A DNA stretch of 64,000 bases from Lautropia sp. (GTDB taxonomy: Bacteria > Pseudomonadota > Gammaproteobacteria > Burkholderiales > Burkholderiaceae_E): contig JAUNKF010000003.1 of NCBI GenBank assembly GCA_030532895.1, positions 1 to 64,000 of the forward strand, written 5' to 3'. Positions 47,969-56,765 of the stretch are shown piece by piece (positions within the stretch are counted from its first letter, which is position 1; the number at the start of each line of letters is the position of its first letter). The notes beneath the pieces are model-generated. The model saw only the letters and a program-made list of their open reading frames with translations. It ran no database searches and was not told the DNA's origin. Position numbers and translations under genes: made by a program.

Positions 47969-49279
47969 ATGACATTCAGAAAAGTTGCTGTTGCCGCTGC
48001 GGCGGTCGTTGCCGGCGTGGGCGGTGTGGTGGCTTCCTCGGCTGTGCAGGCCGAGGAGCAGTTCGTGCCACTGCTGGTTTACCGCACCGGTCAGTTTGCA
48101 CCGCTCGGCATCGTCTGGGCCGATGGCAAGCAGGACTATCTGAAGCTGGTGAACGAAAAAGGCGGGGTCAATGGTGTGAAGATCGCCTTCGAGGAGTGTG
48201 AAACCGCCTATGACACCGGCAAGGGTGTTGAATGCTATGAGCGCCTGAAGAACAAGGGTGGCGGTGCCGCCGGGTTCGACACGCAGTCCACCGGCATCAC
48301 CTTTGCCGTGAGCGACAAGGCGCCCAAGGACAAGATGCCGATCATCACGGTGGGCTATGGGTTGTCGCAGTCGGCCGATGGCAAGGTCTTCGAGTGGAAT
48401 TTCCCGATGCTCGGCAATTACTGGACGGCGGCAGACTCGATCATTCAGGACATCCTGAAGAAGGAAAAGAGCCTGAAGGGCAAGAAGATCGCCCTCGTCT
48501 ACCACGATTCGCCCTATGGCAAGGAGCCGGTGCCGCTCTTGAAGAAGCGCGCCGAGAAGGAGGGCTTCGACCTGCAATTGCTCCCTGTCACGCCGCCCGG
48601 TGTGGAGCAGAAATCCACCTGGCTGCAAATCCGCAAGCTGCGTCCCGATTATGTGCTGCTGTGGTCGGCCGGCGTGATGACGCCTACCGCCATTCGCGAA
48701 GCACAGGCCACCGGTTATGCGCGTGACAAGATCTACTCGATCTGGTGGGCCGGCTCCGATCATGACGTGAAGGACATCGGCAAGAACGCCAAGGGCTACA
48801 AGACCGTCACCATCCACAACACGGCCGAGCGTGGCAAGGTGCATGATGAGGTGAAGACGATGCTCTACGACAAGGGCAAGGGCACCGGCAAGAACGCCAA
48901 CGAGCTGGGCAGCATGGCCCATACCCGCGGCATGGTGATCGCGATGCTTCAGGTGGAGGCCATCCGCACCGCGCAGGAAAAATTCGGCAAGGGCAAGGTG
49001 ATGACCTCCGAGCAGGTGCGCTGGGGGCTGGAAAACCTGAACCTCACGCAGGAACGCCTCGACGAGCTGGGCTTTGGCAATGTGCTCAAGCCGATTCAGA
49101 CCTCCTGTGCCAACCACATGGGCACCGATTGGGCGCGTATCGCCGAGTGGGATGGCGCCAAGTGGAACGTGGTGTCCGACTGGTATCAGGGTGATCCGGC
49201 GATGGTGAACCCGCTGATCAGCGAATACGCCGAGCGTTACGCGAAGGAGAAGAAGATCACGCCGCGCAGCTGTGAATGA
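47969..49279 (+). CDS. ABC transporter substrate-binding protein (LivK-like)
   Basis: Periplasmic binding protein of type 1 fold, 436 residues. Signal peptide of about 26 residues ending AVQA before EEQ. KLVNEKGGVNGVKI and DTQSTGITFAVSD lie in the ligand lobes. ATG 47969 is preferred because AGGAG (47958-47962) is six bases away; an ATG at 47963 is too close. It is of the larger subfamily usual in such ligase-linked clusters, not the amino-acid-specific LivK of E. coli. Confidence 0.92.
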   Translation: MTFRKVAVAAAAVVAGVGGVVASSAVQAEEQFVPLLVYRTGQFAPLGIVWADGKQDYLKLVNEKGGVNGVKIAFEECETAYDTGKGVECYERLKNKGGGAAGFDTQSTGITFAVSDKAPKDKMPIITVGYGLSQSADGKVFEWNFPMLGNYWTAADSIIQDILKKEKSLKGKKIALVYHDSPYGKEPVPLLKKRAEKEGFDLQLLPVTPPGVEQKSTWLQIRKLRPDYVLLWSAGVMTPTAIREAQATGYARDKIYSIWWAGSDHDVKDIGKNAKGYKTVTIHNTAERGKVHDEVKTMLYDKGKGTGKNANELGSMAHTRGMVIAMLQVEAIRTAQEKFGKGKVMTSEQVRWGLENLNLTQERLDELGFGNVLKPIQTSCANHMGTDWARIAEWDGAKWNVVSDWYQGDPAMVNPLISEYAERYAKEKKITPRSCE

Positions 49280-49392
49280 GGCGTTCGCGGTGTGGGCCGG
49301 GGCAGTCGTGAAGGGCAGGCACCCACGTCTCTTCTCGGCTGCCCGGTCATCGGATCGGGTTGATTCGGGTCTCTGCTGACGGCAGGCGTGCG

Positions 49393-49430
49393 GGGCAGTG
49401 GTCAGCTGCTGTGCGGATGTGCCACTGCCC
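49393..49430 (+). promoter_or_regulatory. Hairpin between binding-protein gene and livF
   Basis: GGGCAGTGG (49393-49401) pairs perfectly with CCACTGCCC (49422-49430). No T-run. It sits in the largest gap of the operon (227 bases). Such hairpins can protect the highly expressed binding-protein mRNA; here this is inference. Confidence 0.4.
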
Positions 49431-49506
49431 GGCGTTTCCCGGTTCGTGTCGGATGCCGTCTATCCCGTCGGCCTGTGTGCATCACCATCAAGGCATTGCC
49501 ATCATC

Positions 49507-50361
49507 ATGACAAGCGTTTCTCACACTTCTTCGGCTGCCGTGCAGGCGGCACCGTCTGGCGCGCCACCGGTGCTCGTCGTCAATGGCATCGAAGTCATCT
49601 ACAACCATGTGATTCTGGTGCTGAAGGGCGTGTCGCTCACCCTGCATGAACGCGGCATCGTCGCGTTGATGGGGGGCAACGGGGCTGGCAAGACCACGAC
49701 CTTGCGCGCCATCTCGAACCTGTTGAAAGGCGAGCGGGGCGAAGTCACCAAAGGCAGCATCGAGCTGCGGGGTGAGCGCATCGAAAACCTGTCGCCAGCC
49801 GAACTGGTGGAACGGGGCGTGGTGCAGGTGATGGAGGGGCGACACTGCTTTGCGCACCTGACCATCGAAGAAAACCTGTTGACAGGTGCTTACACCCGCA
49901 CGAGCAAGGCTGAAATCGAGCAGAACCTGGAGAAGGTCTACACCTATTTCCCGAGGTTGAAAACGCGACGCACGAGTCAGGCCGCCTACACCTCGGGCGG
50001 TGAGCAGCAGATGTGTGCCATTGGTCGTGCGCTGATGACGAATCCGAACATCGTGCTGCTCGATGAACCTTCGATGGGGCTTGCGCCGCAGATTGTCGAA
50101 GAGGTGTTCAACATCGTGCGTGATCTGAACGAGAAGGAGCACACCACCTTCCTGATCGCCGAGCAGAACACCAACATGGCGCTCAAATATGCGGACTATG
50201 GCTACATCATGGAAAGTGGGCGTATCGTGATGGACGGCCCCGCTGCCGAGCTGGCCAGCAATGAGGACGTGAAGGAGTTTTACCTGGGCGTGGGCGGTGG
50301 CGAACGCAAGAGCTTCAAGGATGTGAAAAGCTACAAGCGCCGCAAGCGCTGGTTGGCCTGA
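49507..50361 (+). CDS. livF: ABC transporter ATPase, LivF type
   Basis: Second ATPase, 284 residues from ATG 49507. Walker A GGNGAGKTT, signature TSGGEQQMCAIGRAL, Walker B VLLDEPSMGLAPQ, EQN switch. The N-terminus has about 20 extra residues and the C-terminus a basic tail (KSYKRRKRW). No strong Shine-Dalgarno is seen. Confidence 0.93.
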   Translation: MTSVSHTSSAAVQAAPSGAPPVLVVNGIEVIYNHVILVLKGVSLTLHERGIVALMGGNGAGKTTTLRAISNLLKGERGEVTKGSIELRGERIENLSPAELVERGVVQVMEGRHCFAHLTIEENLLTGAYTRTSKAEIEQNLEKVYTYFPRLKTRRTSQAAYTSGGEQQMCAIGRALMTNPNIVLLDEPSMGLAPQIVEEVFNIVRDLNEKEHTTFLIAEQNTNMALKYADYGYIMESGRIVMDGPAAELASNEDVKEFYLGVGGGERKSFKDVKSYKRRKRWLA

Positions 50362-50523
50362 GCGTCCAGGCGGTAGGCGTCGCGATCTGAAGTCTGCGAT
50401 TTCCCGGCCGCCTTGCCTGTATCCCGTGCCGAGGCACGTCGCCTCACGGGCCTTGTTCAGAGTGCCCCCGGTTGTTCAGAGAGGAGGGTGGCCATTGGCG
50501 GTCTGCCCGCCGAGGAGAGCTTG

Positions 50524-51798
50524 ATGAGTGATTTTCTGGATGCGCTGGAAACCCGCGATCCGGCCGTGCGCGAAGCGATGTTGATGTCGTTGCTGCCTGC
50601 GCAGGTGGCCCACGCCAAAAAGGCCAGTCTGGCGATGGCGCAGATTCTGGCGGATGTGGATGCACCGATGATTGCCAGTCGGTCGGCCCTTGCCACCTTG
50701 CCCGTCACACGCAAGAGCGAATTGCTCGAACGGCAGAAGGCCATTCGCGCCGAGGCGCTGTCGCGTGGTGAGCAGCCTGATGCTTTTGGCGGTTTTGCCA
50801 CCATCCGTTATGGCAAGGCCATGCCGCGCCTCTATGCCAGCCCTGGCCCGTTGTTCGAGCCAGAAGGCATGGCGCCAAATTACTGGCGTGCTGCGCGTGC
50901 GCTGCATGCCGCCGGGTTCCGGGCTGGTGATCTGGTACATAACGCGTTCAGCTATCACATGACGCCGGGCGCCTTTTTGATGGAGTCTGGCGCGCACGCC
51001 ATCGGCTGCACCGTGTTTCCTGCCGGCACCGGGCAGACGGAATTGCAGCTGGAGGCCATTGGCGAACTGCAGCCGGTGGCTTACACCGGTACGCCAAGCT
51101 TTCTGCGCATTCTGCTTGAAAAGGCTACCGAGGCTGGCAATCCGGCACGCAGCTTCAAAAAGGCGCTGGTGAGCGGTGAAGCCTGCCCGCCTTCGCTCAC
51201 GGCCTGGTTTGGCGAGCAAGGGGTGGATGTCTACCAATGCTATGCCACAGCCGATGTGGGCATGATCGCCTACGAGACGACGGCGCGGGAAGGCCTGGTG
51301 CTCGATGAGCACATCATCGTTGAAATCGTGCGCCCTGGCACGGGCGATCCGGTGCCTGACGGTGAGGTGGGCGAGGTCGTCGTCACGGTGCTGAACCCTG
51401 ATTATCCGTTGATCCGCTTCGGTACGGGCGATCTGTCGGCCGTGCTGCCGGGGTGTTGCCCTACCGGGCGAACGGCCACGCGCATCAAGGGATGGATGGG
51501 CAGGGCCGACCAGACGACGAAAGTGCGCGGCATGTTCGTGCACCCTGCGCAGGTGGCCGACATCGTGCGCCGTTGTCCGGAAGTGAACCGGGCACGTCTC
51601 GTCGTGACGGGCGAAATGGCCAACGATCAGCTCACGCTGAAAGTGGAGGCCACCCAGATCGATCAGGCCGCGCTTTGCAACCGGTTGGCCGAACTGATTC
51701 GGGACGTGACCAAATTGCGGGGCGAGGTTGAAGTGCTGGCGCCGGGCAGCCTGCCCAACGATGGCAAGGTCATCGAGGACGCCCGCAGTTATCAGTGA
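50524..51798 (+). CDS. Phenylacetate-CoA ligase-like (PaaK family) protein
   Basis: 424 residues from ATG 50524 (GAGGAG upstream). Adenylate-forming marks of PaaK relatives: ALVSGEACPPSL, YQCYATADVGMIAYE, RFGTGDLSA and IKGWMGRADQTTKVRGMFVHPAQV. The N-terminal phosphate loop, normally SSGTTG, is missing and reads LYASPGPLFEPEG. It ends the transporter operon. It may activate an aromatic or other acid, but the missing P-loop makes ATP use uncertain. Confidence 0.85.
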   Translation: MSDFLDALETRDPAVREAMLMSLLPAQVAHAKKASLAMAQILADVDAPMIASRSALATLPVTRKSELLERQKAIRAEALSRGEQPDAFGGFATIRYGKAMPRLYASPGPLFEPEGMAPNYWRAARALHAAGFRAGDLVHNAFSYHMTPGAFLMESGAHAIGCTVFPAGTGQTELQLEAIGELQPVAYTGTPSFLRILLEKATEAGNPARSFKKALVSGEACPPSLTAWFGEQGVDVYQCYATADVGMIAYETTAREGLVLDEHIIVEIVRPGTGDPVPDGEVGEVVVTVLNPDYPLIRFGTGDLSAVLPGCCPTGRTATRIKGWMGRADQTTKVRGMFVHPAQVADIVRRCPEVNRARLVVTGEMANDQLTLKVEATQIDQAALCNRLAELIRDVTKLRGEVEVLAPGSLPNDGKVIEDARSYQ

Positions 51799-51981
51799 TG
51801 GCCCGTGCACGCAGGCATGGAGGGGGCGCTTGCAAGCATCTCTTGGCGAGCGGGGACGAGCACAAGGGAATGGCACGCGCCATTCCCCGCAAAAATCCCC
51901 CTGGGCGCATGGCACGCTTCAGGTGCCTGGGCTGCCGATCGGCAGCCCGAGATACTTCGGCACCCAGGTGCCTTGCCAGGC
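51799..51981. other. Convergent gap with two strong palindromes
   Basis: Between the PaaK-like gene (+) and lipoprotein A (-). GGGAATGGC/GCCATTCCC (51866-51887) and a perfect 20-base palindrome GGGCTGCCGATCGGCAGCCC (51929-51948) are flanked by neither T-run. They may slow or end transcription from both sides, but do not meet the intrinsic terminator pattern. Confidence 0.4.
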
Positions 51982-53085
51982 TCAGTACTGCTTCGAGTGC
52001 AGATACACCATGCCGTTTTCGTTCGGGTAGGTGCTGCGGTCATCGACGATGTACTGATCCACCACGGTCAGCATCTGGCCGGATTGCCAGCCTTCTGGTG
52101 CTTGCCAGGTCGTGCACTGCAAACGCTTGACTGAATCCAGGTTGGCGTTCCAGCACAGCTTGGCTTCGTTGTCCTGCTCACCCGGCAGCAGCATCAGGCG
52201 CAGGTTCTGTTCGCCCTGCTGCCATTCGGTCAGCACACCAAAGCCGATCCGGCTTTCCGGCTGGAAGGCAAAGCCGTTGCTGGCGCTCGTGAGCGCTTGC
52301 CCGTTGACCGTGATGTCTTTGCCAAGAATGATCCACTTGGCGCTGGACAACGGAATGTTGGCTTCCAGTTTGTGGAAGGCCCGTTTGGGGGCGGGGCGGT
52401 TCAGATAATCATGGATCCAGTGCTGTTGACTGGACAGCGTCAGGCTGCCCTGGCCTGACGGTGGTAGGCGGAAGGTGGCAAAATTCGGGTTGCAAACCGT
52501 ATCGAACAGCGGTTTTTGCCAGCCGTGCAGCTCGTAATTCTCAGGCGCATACCGAAGGTCGGCAAATGTGCGCGCCAGCTCGTAGGCGTCCTGGCTCAGG
52601 TGTGGGCCATAGAGGCTTGCCGTCTGTTTCGGCTCTGCGCAGGCTTTCTGATACAGCATCGTCATCAGCGCCGCGCCATGCACCCCCTCAGCATGAGAAA
52701 TGATTGGGCGATCCGTCCCGGATTCATTCACCGAGGCGGAAAATGCCTGCACCTGGTTGCCAGCGGCCTCATCGGCGGCGGCCACGGCTTGCGGGCCAGG
52801 ATCGGCGCTGGTGACGCGGGGCAAGGTGCCGGCAATACCGCCGGCTGCTTCGGTGGCGGTTTGCGTGGCCACTTGTTCAGCCGATGCCGTGCCGGCCGGT
52901 GTCTGGGCGGCGGTGTCGCCTGGCTGTCCCTGCGTGCTCTCGGCTTGTGTGTCGGTTTTGACGGTGCTGTTGAGCGAGGCTGTGCTGCCATCGGCGCCGC
53001 TGGTACCGTCTCCGCCGCCGCAGCCTGCCAGCAAAACGAGCAGTGCGGTGGCGCTGAGTGGCGTCATGAACCTGTGTTTGAGCAT
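51982..53085 (-). CDS. Lipoprotein A of a paralogous family (function unknown)
   Basis: 367 residues. Signal peptide with lipobox LLAGC (Cys22), then a Gly/Ser/Thr/Ala-rich linker to about residue 130. The folded part starts near GVHGAALMTMLYQKAC and ends in the block shared with two neighbours: GVLTEWQQGEQNLRLMLLPG, AKLCWN, VKRLQC, W-APEGW and DDRSTYPNENG. Four cysteines are conserved across the family. No known family recognised. AGGAG lies six bases before the ATG. Most diverged of the three copies. Confidence 0.8.
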   Translation of the reverse strand: MLKHRFMTPLSATALLVLLAGCGGGDGTSGADGSTASLNSTVKTDTQAESTQGQPGDTAAQTPAGTASAEQVATQTATEAAGGIAGTLPRVTSADPGPQAVAAADEAAGNQVQAFSASVNESGTDRPIISHAEGVHGAALMTMLYQKACAEPKQTASLYGPHLSQDAYELARTFADLRYAPENYELHGWQKPLFDTVCNPNFATFRLPPSGQGSLTLSSQQHWIHDYLNRPAPKRAFHKLEANIPLSSAKWIILGKDITVNGQALTSASNGFAFQPESRIGFGVLTEWQQGEQNLRLMLLPGEQDNEAKLCWNANLDSVKRLQCTTWQAPEGWQSGQMLTVVDQYIVDDRSTYPNENGMVYLHSKQY

Positions 53086-53451
53086 GTCTGTCTCCTACAG
53101 CATGGAACCCGTGGCCGGGCGACGCTGCTCAATGTAGGCGCTTATGCAGATGGATGCGTATTGACTGCGTAACAGTGGTAAACACTTGCATGAATCGTGA
53201 ATTTTTCGGGTTTTTACGCAAGCTCTGGTGTGTTGAGCACGTCAGAGAGTTGGCGGCTTTTACGAAAAGTGCGGCATGTCTGCAACGATCGTGAACGCAT
53301 GCTTTGAGCCAATGCGCATCATGCCGGGATCCGTTTTGCTTAGAGTGTGTCATGCACGGATTCGCTTTGCGTCATGTGATGAATGACGCTGTTTGTGCGC
53401 GTGTGATGCGGTGCGGCCGGATAGTGCGAGTGCGCAGTGGCGGCTCCCGCT
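53086..53451. other. Gap upstream of lipoprotein A
   Basis: 366 bases with no supported gene. AT-rich around 53190-53220, where the minus-strand promoter of lipoprotein A may lie, though no clean -35/-10 pair is visible. It also holds repeat copy g and a GCGTCAT/ATGACGC hairpin (53369-53389). Confidence 0.4.
53345..53357 (+). repeat. Intergenic repeat copy g
   Basis: GTGTGTCATGCAC followed by GGATTCG. With the preceding TTAGA it matches copy d (38631-38647, minus) over about 22 of 25 positions, well beyond the core. Confidence 0.6.
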
Positions 53452-54204
53452 TCAATCGCTGAAGTATTGGCTGATGGGGTGTGTCTGCAGATGCTGGCTG
53501 ATATCGGCGGGCAAGGTTTTGGGCACCGGTGCGTTGGGCGCGCTTTTGTCCGCGCGCAGCGCGGCAGTGAGAGAGCGAGGACGCATCAGGGTGAGGCTCA
53601 GGGGCAGGGTCTGCATCCAGGCGGCGGGTTGCTCGGTGTTGGCGGGGACTTCATGTAGCGTGCCGCTCAGGTTGAAGCAGCGGTTCAGCCGGAAGGCGTC
53701 GGTTCCCCATTCAACCTGATTGGCTCCCATGCTGAAATTCAGCTGTCGCAGGCGTTCGTTTTCCTGCGTCTGTTGCGCAAAGGGGGCATCGGGTCTGATC
53801 CGATAGATCAGGCAGAACTTGCTGTTGAAGTGTGAGGGCTGATCCGTCCGGATACGGATCGGCAAGGCCGCCTGGTTCGGGTTGTGCCCGAAGGCGTAGC
53901 GCTGAAAACGTCCGGAGAGACCTGCATCGAATAGGGCGCGCAGTTGGCGGCTGCTCTTCTCATCCAGCGCATACCAGTAGTGTTTTCCCATCAGGATCAG
54001 TCGTGGCCCGGCCTGCCCCACTTGCCCCGTTCGCGATGCCTGCCAGCGTCCCACGGCGTGCACCGCATCCTGCCCGGCAGGCTGATAGTCGTAGCCCAGA
54101 CCGACCGTTTGCTGCTTGGCCCATTCCACCGATGAGCTGCAGGCGCTCAGCATGCTCAGCATCGCACTCAGCATCAGCCATCCAGATGGCGAGAGGGTGG
54201 GCAT
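53452..54204 (-). CDS. Lipoprotein B, unrelated to its neighbours (function unknown)
   Basis: 250 residues from ATG 54204, preceded by AGGAGAAG. Signal peptide ending in LSAC (lipid Cys about residue 22). The body has LILMGKHYWYALDE, FNSKFCLIYRIRPD and RLNRCFNLSGTLHEVP, with two cysteines that could pair. It shares no block with lipoproteins A, C and D but has the same orientation and setting. I do not recognise the family. Confidence 0.75.
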   Translation of the reverse strand: MPTLSPSGWLMLSAMLSMLSACSSSVEWAKQQTVGLGYDYQPAGQDAVHAVGRWQASRTGQVGQAGPRLILMGKHYWYALDEKSSRQLRALFDAGLSGRFQRYAFGHNPNQAALPIRIRTDQPSHFNSKFCLIYRIRPDAPFAQQTQENERLRQLNFSMGANQVEWGTDAFRLNRCFNLSGTLHEVPANTEQPAAWMQTLPLSLTLMRPRSLTAALRADKSAPNAPVPKTLPADISQHLQTHPISQYFSD

Positions 54205-54502
54205 GTCGGCTTCTCCTGCGGTGGTTGGTCGGAAACGGCCCAGACCGCGAACGGAACACCCTGCTGCAGGCAACTGCCTTCACCAAGGTGCTTGTGCCTG
54301 CTGCAACCGGGCGTACCGGGCTGGGGGCACCATTGAACCATGTCGAGTGCTACAACGATGGATTGAAGAGGGCGATTCTGTTGGCTTTTTTCATGCCCTG
54401 ACAAAAAAGCGACGCTTCAGTGATGAGGCGTCGCTTCAAAAGGCCCGTGAACGGTGCGCGTGGCCCGTTCACCTGGCCGTTCCCACGAGTTGATTGATTG
54501 GC
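54205..54502. other. Gap between lipoproteins B and C
   Basis: 298 bases with no supported gene. Holds the terminator of lipoprotein C at 54403-54436; the promoter of lipoprotein B should lie between that and 54204 but no clear boxes are seen. Confidence 0.4.
54403..54436 (-). terminator. Intrinsic terminator of lipoprotein C gene
   Basis: Minus strand: AAGCGACGC and GCGTCGCTT form a nine-pair stem followed by TTTTTT (plus 54403-54408). Confidence 0.85.
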
Positions 54503-56167
54503 TTATTGAGCCGGTGCTTCGGCTTGGGCTTGAGTCTGAGCCTCGGCTGGCATCGGCCGCGTCTTCCAGAAGTTCAGCCCTTCTTCACCCGGATAGACGC
54601 TGCGGTCATCCACCAGGTACTGGCCTTCGTACTTGAGCGGCTGCCCATCTTGCCAACCTTCAGGCGCCGTCCACACCTTGCACTGCAGGCGGCGCACGAA
54701 GCTCAGCTCGCTGTTCCAGCACAGACGGGCTTCACCCTCGGTCTTGCCAGGGAAGAGCATCAGGCGCATCACCTTGTCGGCATCCTTCCACTCGGCCAGC
54801 ACGCCATAGCTAATGTGCGACTGGGGCTTGAAGCTGAAGTCGGCTTCGCGCGTGAGGGTCAGCTCTTCCGAGGTTGGGCCTTCGGGGGCTGTGATCTGCT
54901 GTGGCGGAATGCCTGAGGAAAAGTGGTCACTCACCTGAATGCTCTTGCCCAGCGTGACGCCTTCAGCGCTCACCTGTACGGGCACCTTGGCCGTCATGCC
55001 GTTCAGGCTGCGTTTTTCCTGGGGCGTTGGCACTGTAAAGTGGTGGGAGTTGCTGTATACCGTCAGCTCATGCTCACCCACGTTCATCGACTGGTAGGTG
55101 TAATAGCTTGTCGAGCAGGTAGGGTCAAATTGCCACGCGCCTGGGTTGGGCGTTGTCGGGTTTGGTACCTGCGCATAGTTTTCCGGCTTGATCCGGGCAT
55201 CGACCCTGACCGAGGGCATGTCGTACTGGTCTTGCGGGACTCGCTCGCCATCCAGTGCGGTGAAAAGTACGGGTTCATCGCAGCCTTTCTGGTCGAGCAT
55301 CGTCTTCAGCACATCACCACGGATCCCGGTGCTGGTGATCGGCGCAGATTGGGCTGCCGGGACGTTGGCGGCCACTTGCGCGGCGGCGGCATCAAGCGCA
55401 GGGGCTGCTGCTGCGGCCGCGTTGTTGCCCACGCTCGGGAGGTTGGCTGGGGCTGCCATCGGCTGAGCCGTGGGTACGGATTCCGGTGCCGTCACGACAG
55501 CATCCGGGGTCACAGGCGGCACGCCGGCTGCTGCTTCGGTGGCCGTGTTGGTGGGCTTGCCGTCGGCAGGCTGGCCATTTGCCGCGGGCGCAGTGCCCGG
55601 TGCTGGCGGGTTGGCCGGTTGGCCGGCATCGGCGCCAGGGGGGGCCGGATTGGCTGCTGGTGCGCCCGCGTCGGTGCCCGGCGCTGGTGCGGCAGGGGCC
55701 GTGGCGTCGGCAGCAGGTGTTTCGCCAGCGGCTGGCGCTGCCGGCTGGGCCGGATCGGGGGCTGGGGCTGGGGTGGCTGGTGTGCCAGCGTCTGCACCCG
55801 GTGCGGCCGGCGCTGCGGGGGCTTCCGGCGTGGCTGCCGGGGTGCCAGGGGCTTCAGCAGCGGGGGGGGCGGCTGGTGGGGTGGCTTCGCCGGCTGCGGG
55901 CGTCGCGGCATCGCCGCCAGCCGCCGGTGCAGGCGCCGCATTGGCGTCACCACCTGCCGGTGCCGGTGCGGCATTGGCATCGCCACCTGCGGTGGCTGTG
56001 GCCGACGCCGCAGCCTGGGCGGTTGCCTGGGCCGCCGCCTCTTTCACCGCCGGCGATGAATCCATGCTGTGCTGCGAACCGGCACCCCCTTCTCCGCTAC
56101 CGCAGGCAGCCAGAAGGATGGTGAGTGCCGCGGCGGTCAATGGCGCGCGATAGCTCTTCTTTGACAT
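54503..56167 (-). CDS. Lipoprotein C of the paralogous family, with long Ala/Pro/Gly linker
   Basis: 554 residues from ATG 56167 (GAGGTGA upstream; TTG 56170 also possible). Lipobox LLAAC at about residue 22. Residues 40-280 are almost only Ala, Pro, Gly, Asp and Thr, with imperfect repeats such as GGDANAAPAP twice in tandem. The folded domain begins GIRGDVLKTMLDQKGCDEP and ends GVLAEWKDADKVMRLMLFPG, ARLCWN, VRRLQC, APEGWQDG and DDRSVYPGEEG, as in A and D. A long flexible tether from the membrane suggests surface exposure or reach across the periplasm. Function unknown. Confidence 0.8.
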   Translation of the reverse strand: MSKKSYRAPLTAAALTILLAACGSGEGGAGSQHSMDSSPAVKEAAAQATAQAAASATATAGGDANAAPAPAGGDANAAPAPAAGGDAATPAAGEATPPAAPPAAEAPGTPAATPEAPAAPAAPGADAGTPATPAPAPDPAQPAAPAAGETPAADATAPAAPAPGTDAGAPAANPAPPGADAGQPANPPAPGTAPAANGQPADGKPTNTATEAAAGVPPVTPDAVVTAPESVPTAQPMAAPANLPSVGNNAAAAAAPALDAAAAQVAANVPAAQSAPITSTGIRGDVLKTMLDQKGCDEPVLFTALDGERVPQDQYDMPSVRVDARIKPENYAQVPNPTTPNPGAWQFDPTCSTSYYTYQSMNVGEHELTVYSNSHHFTVPTPQEKRSLNGMTAKVPVQVSAEGVTLGKSIQVSDHFSSGIPPQQITAPEGPTSEELTLTREADFSFKPQSHISYGVLAEWKDADKVMRLMLFPGKTEGEARLCWNSELSFVRRLQCKVWTAPEGWQDGQPLKYEGQYLVDDRSVYPGEEGLNFWKTRPMPAEAQTQAQAEAPAQ

Positions 56168-56497
56168 CAATCACCTCATTGAAAGTCGTCTTGAAAAAGA
56201 AAAAAAGGTCGGGAGAAACATGAGATAGACCTTGATCGGGTGGTGTACATCCTGCCCTGGCCGATTCGACGGCTCGACATCGCCAAAGCGCCAAGCGCTG
56301 GTGCCTCCGTCCCGAAGCGTTTAATAAATCGCAAAGGTGTAAGCATGACCATGCAAGCGAATGTCACCCGAAACAGGATGTTTCCAAATGTCGGGGGCGT
56401 GGCGGTCTCCTGTTTCAGGTGCTTGCATTACTTGATAATGTTCGGCGTGAAAGCGACGCAGAACGCTTTTGTCTCCTCATTGAGGAGGAAGGGCTTC

Positions 56498-56587
56498 ATG
56501 ATCTTCGAAAAGCGCGGCGTGTTGTTCCTGTTATGTGCGGCACTATCTTCTGGGTGCGCCTTCATGCTCGGTGCGCTTTCAACATGA
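56498..56587 (+). CDS. Candidate 29-residue lipoprotein-like peptide
   Basis: ATG 56498 is preceded by an excellent Shine-Dalgarno, AGGAGGAAGG, about seven bases upstream. The product starts MIFEKRGVLFLLCAALSSGC, a short basic start, a hydrophobic core and a lipobox-like SSGC, then nine more residues. It resembles entericidin or lysis-type small lipoproteins in layout only. It runs opposite to the flanking lipoprotein genes and its stop touches their terminator. Short length makes chance possible. Confidence 0.4.
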   Translation: MIFEKRGVLFLLCAALSSGCAFMLGALST

Positions 56588-56622
56588 AAAAACCGGCGAA
56601 CAGGCTTGTCATGTTCGCCGGT
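56587..56622 (-). terminator. Intrinsic terminator of lipoprotein D gene
   Basis: Minus strand: ACCGGCGAACA and TGTTCGCCGGT form a perfect 11-pair stem followed by a T-run (plus 56587-56592, AAAAAA). It is about 145 bases after the stop codon. Confidence 0.88.
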
Positions 56623-56765
56623 CAGCGTCTGGCGCTTTTCAGGCCCTTTGCTTTACCTCAGCTGCATGCTCGCCGGGCGGCATGAGCCGTGGTGGCAACA
56701 CGGGAATTGTCAGGTTTTCAATTCCCGCTGATGGTTTTCATCCCATCCAGGGCTTTTGACAAGGA

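Larger units (their letters stand above)
56168..56765. other. Gap between lipoproteins C and D
   Basis: 598 bases. Contents: the candidate small peptide gene at 56498-56587 (+), the terminator of lipoprotein D at 56587-56622 (-), and a GGGAATTG/CAATTCCC hairpin (56702-56726). AT-richer than the genes around it. Nothing else recognised. Confidence 0.45.

Noticed and set aside
51866-51948. Two strong palindromes as terminators between the PaaK-like gene and lipoprotein A
   Set aside because: Neither has a T-run on either strand, so they do not meet the intrinsic terminator pattern; kept only as structured sequence.
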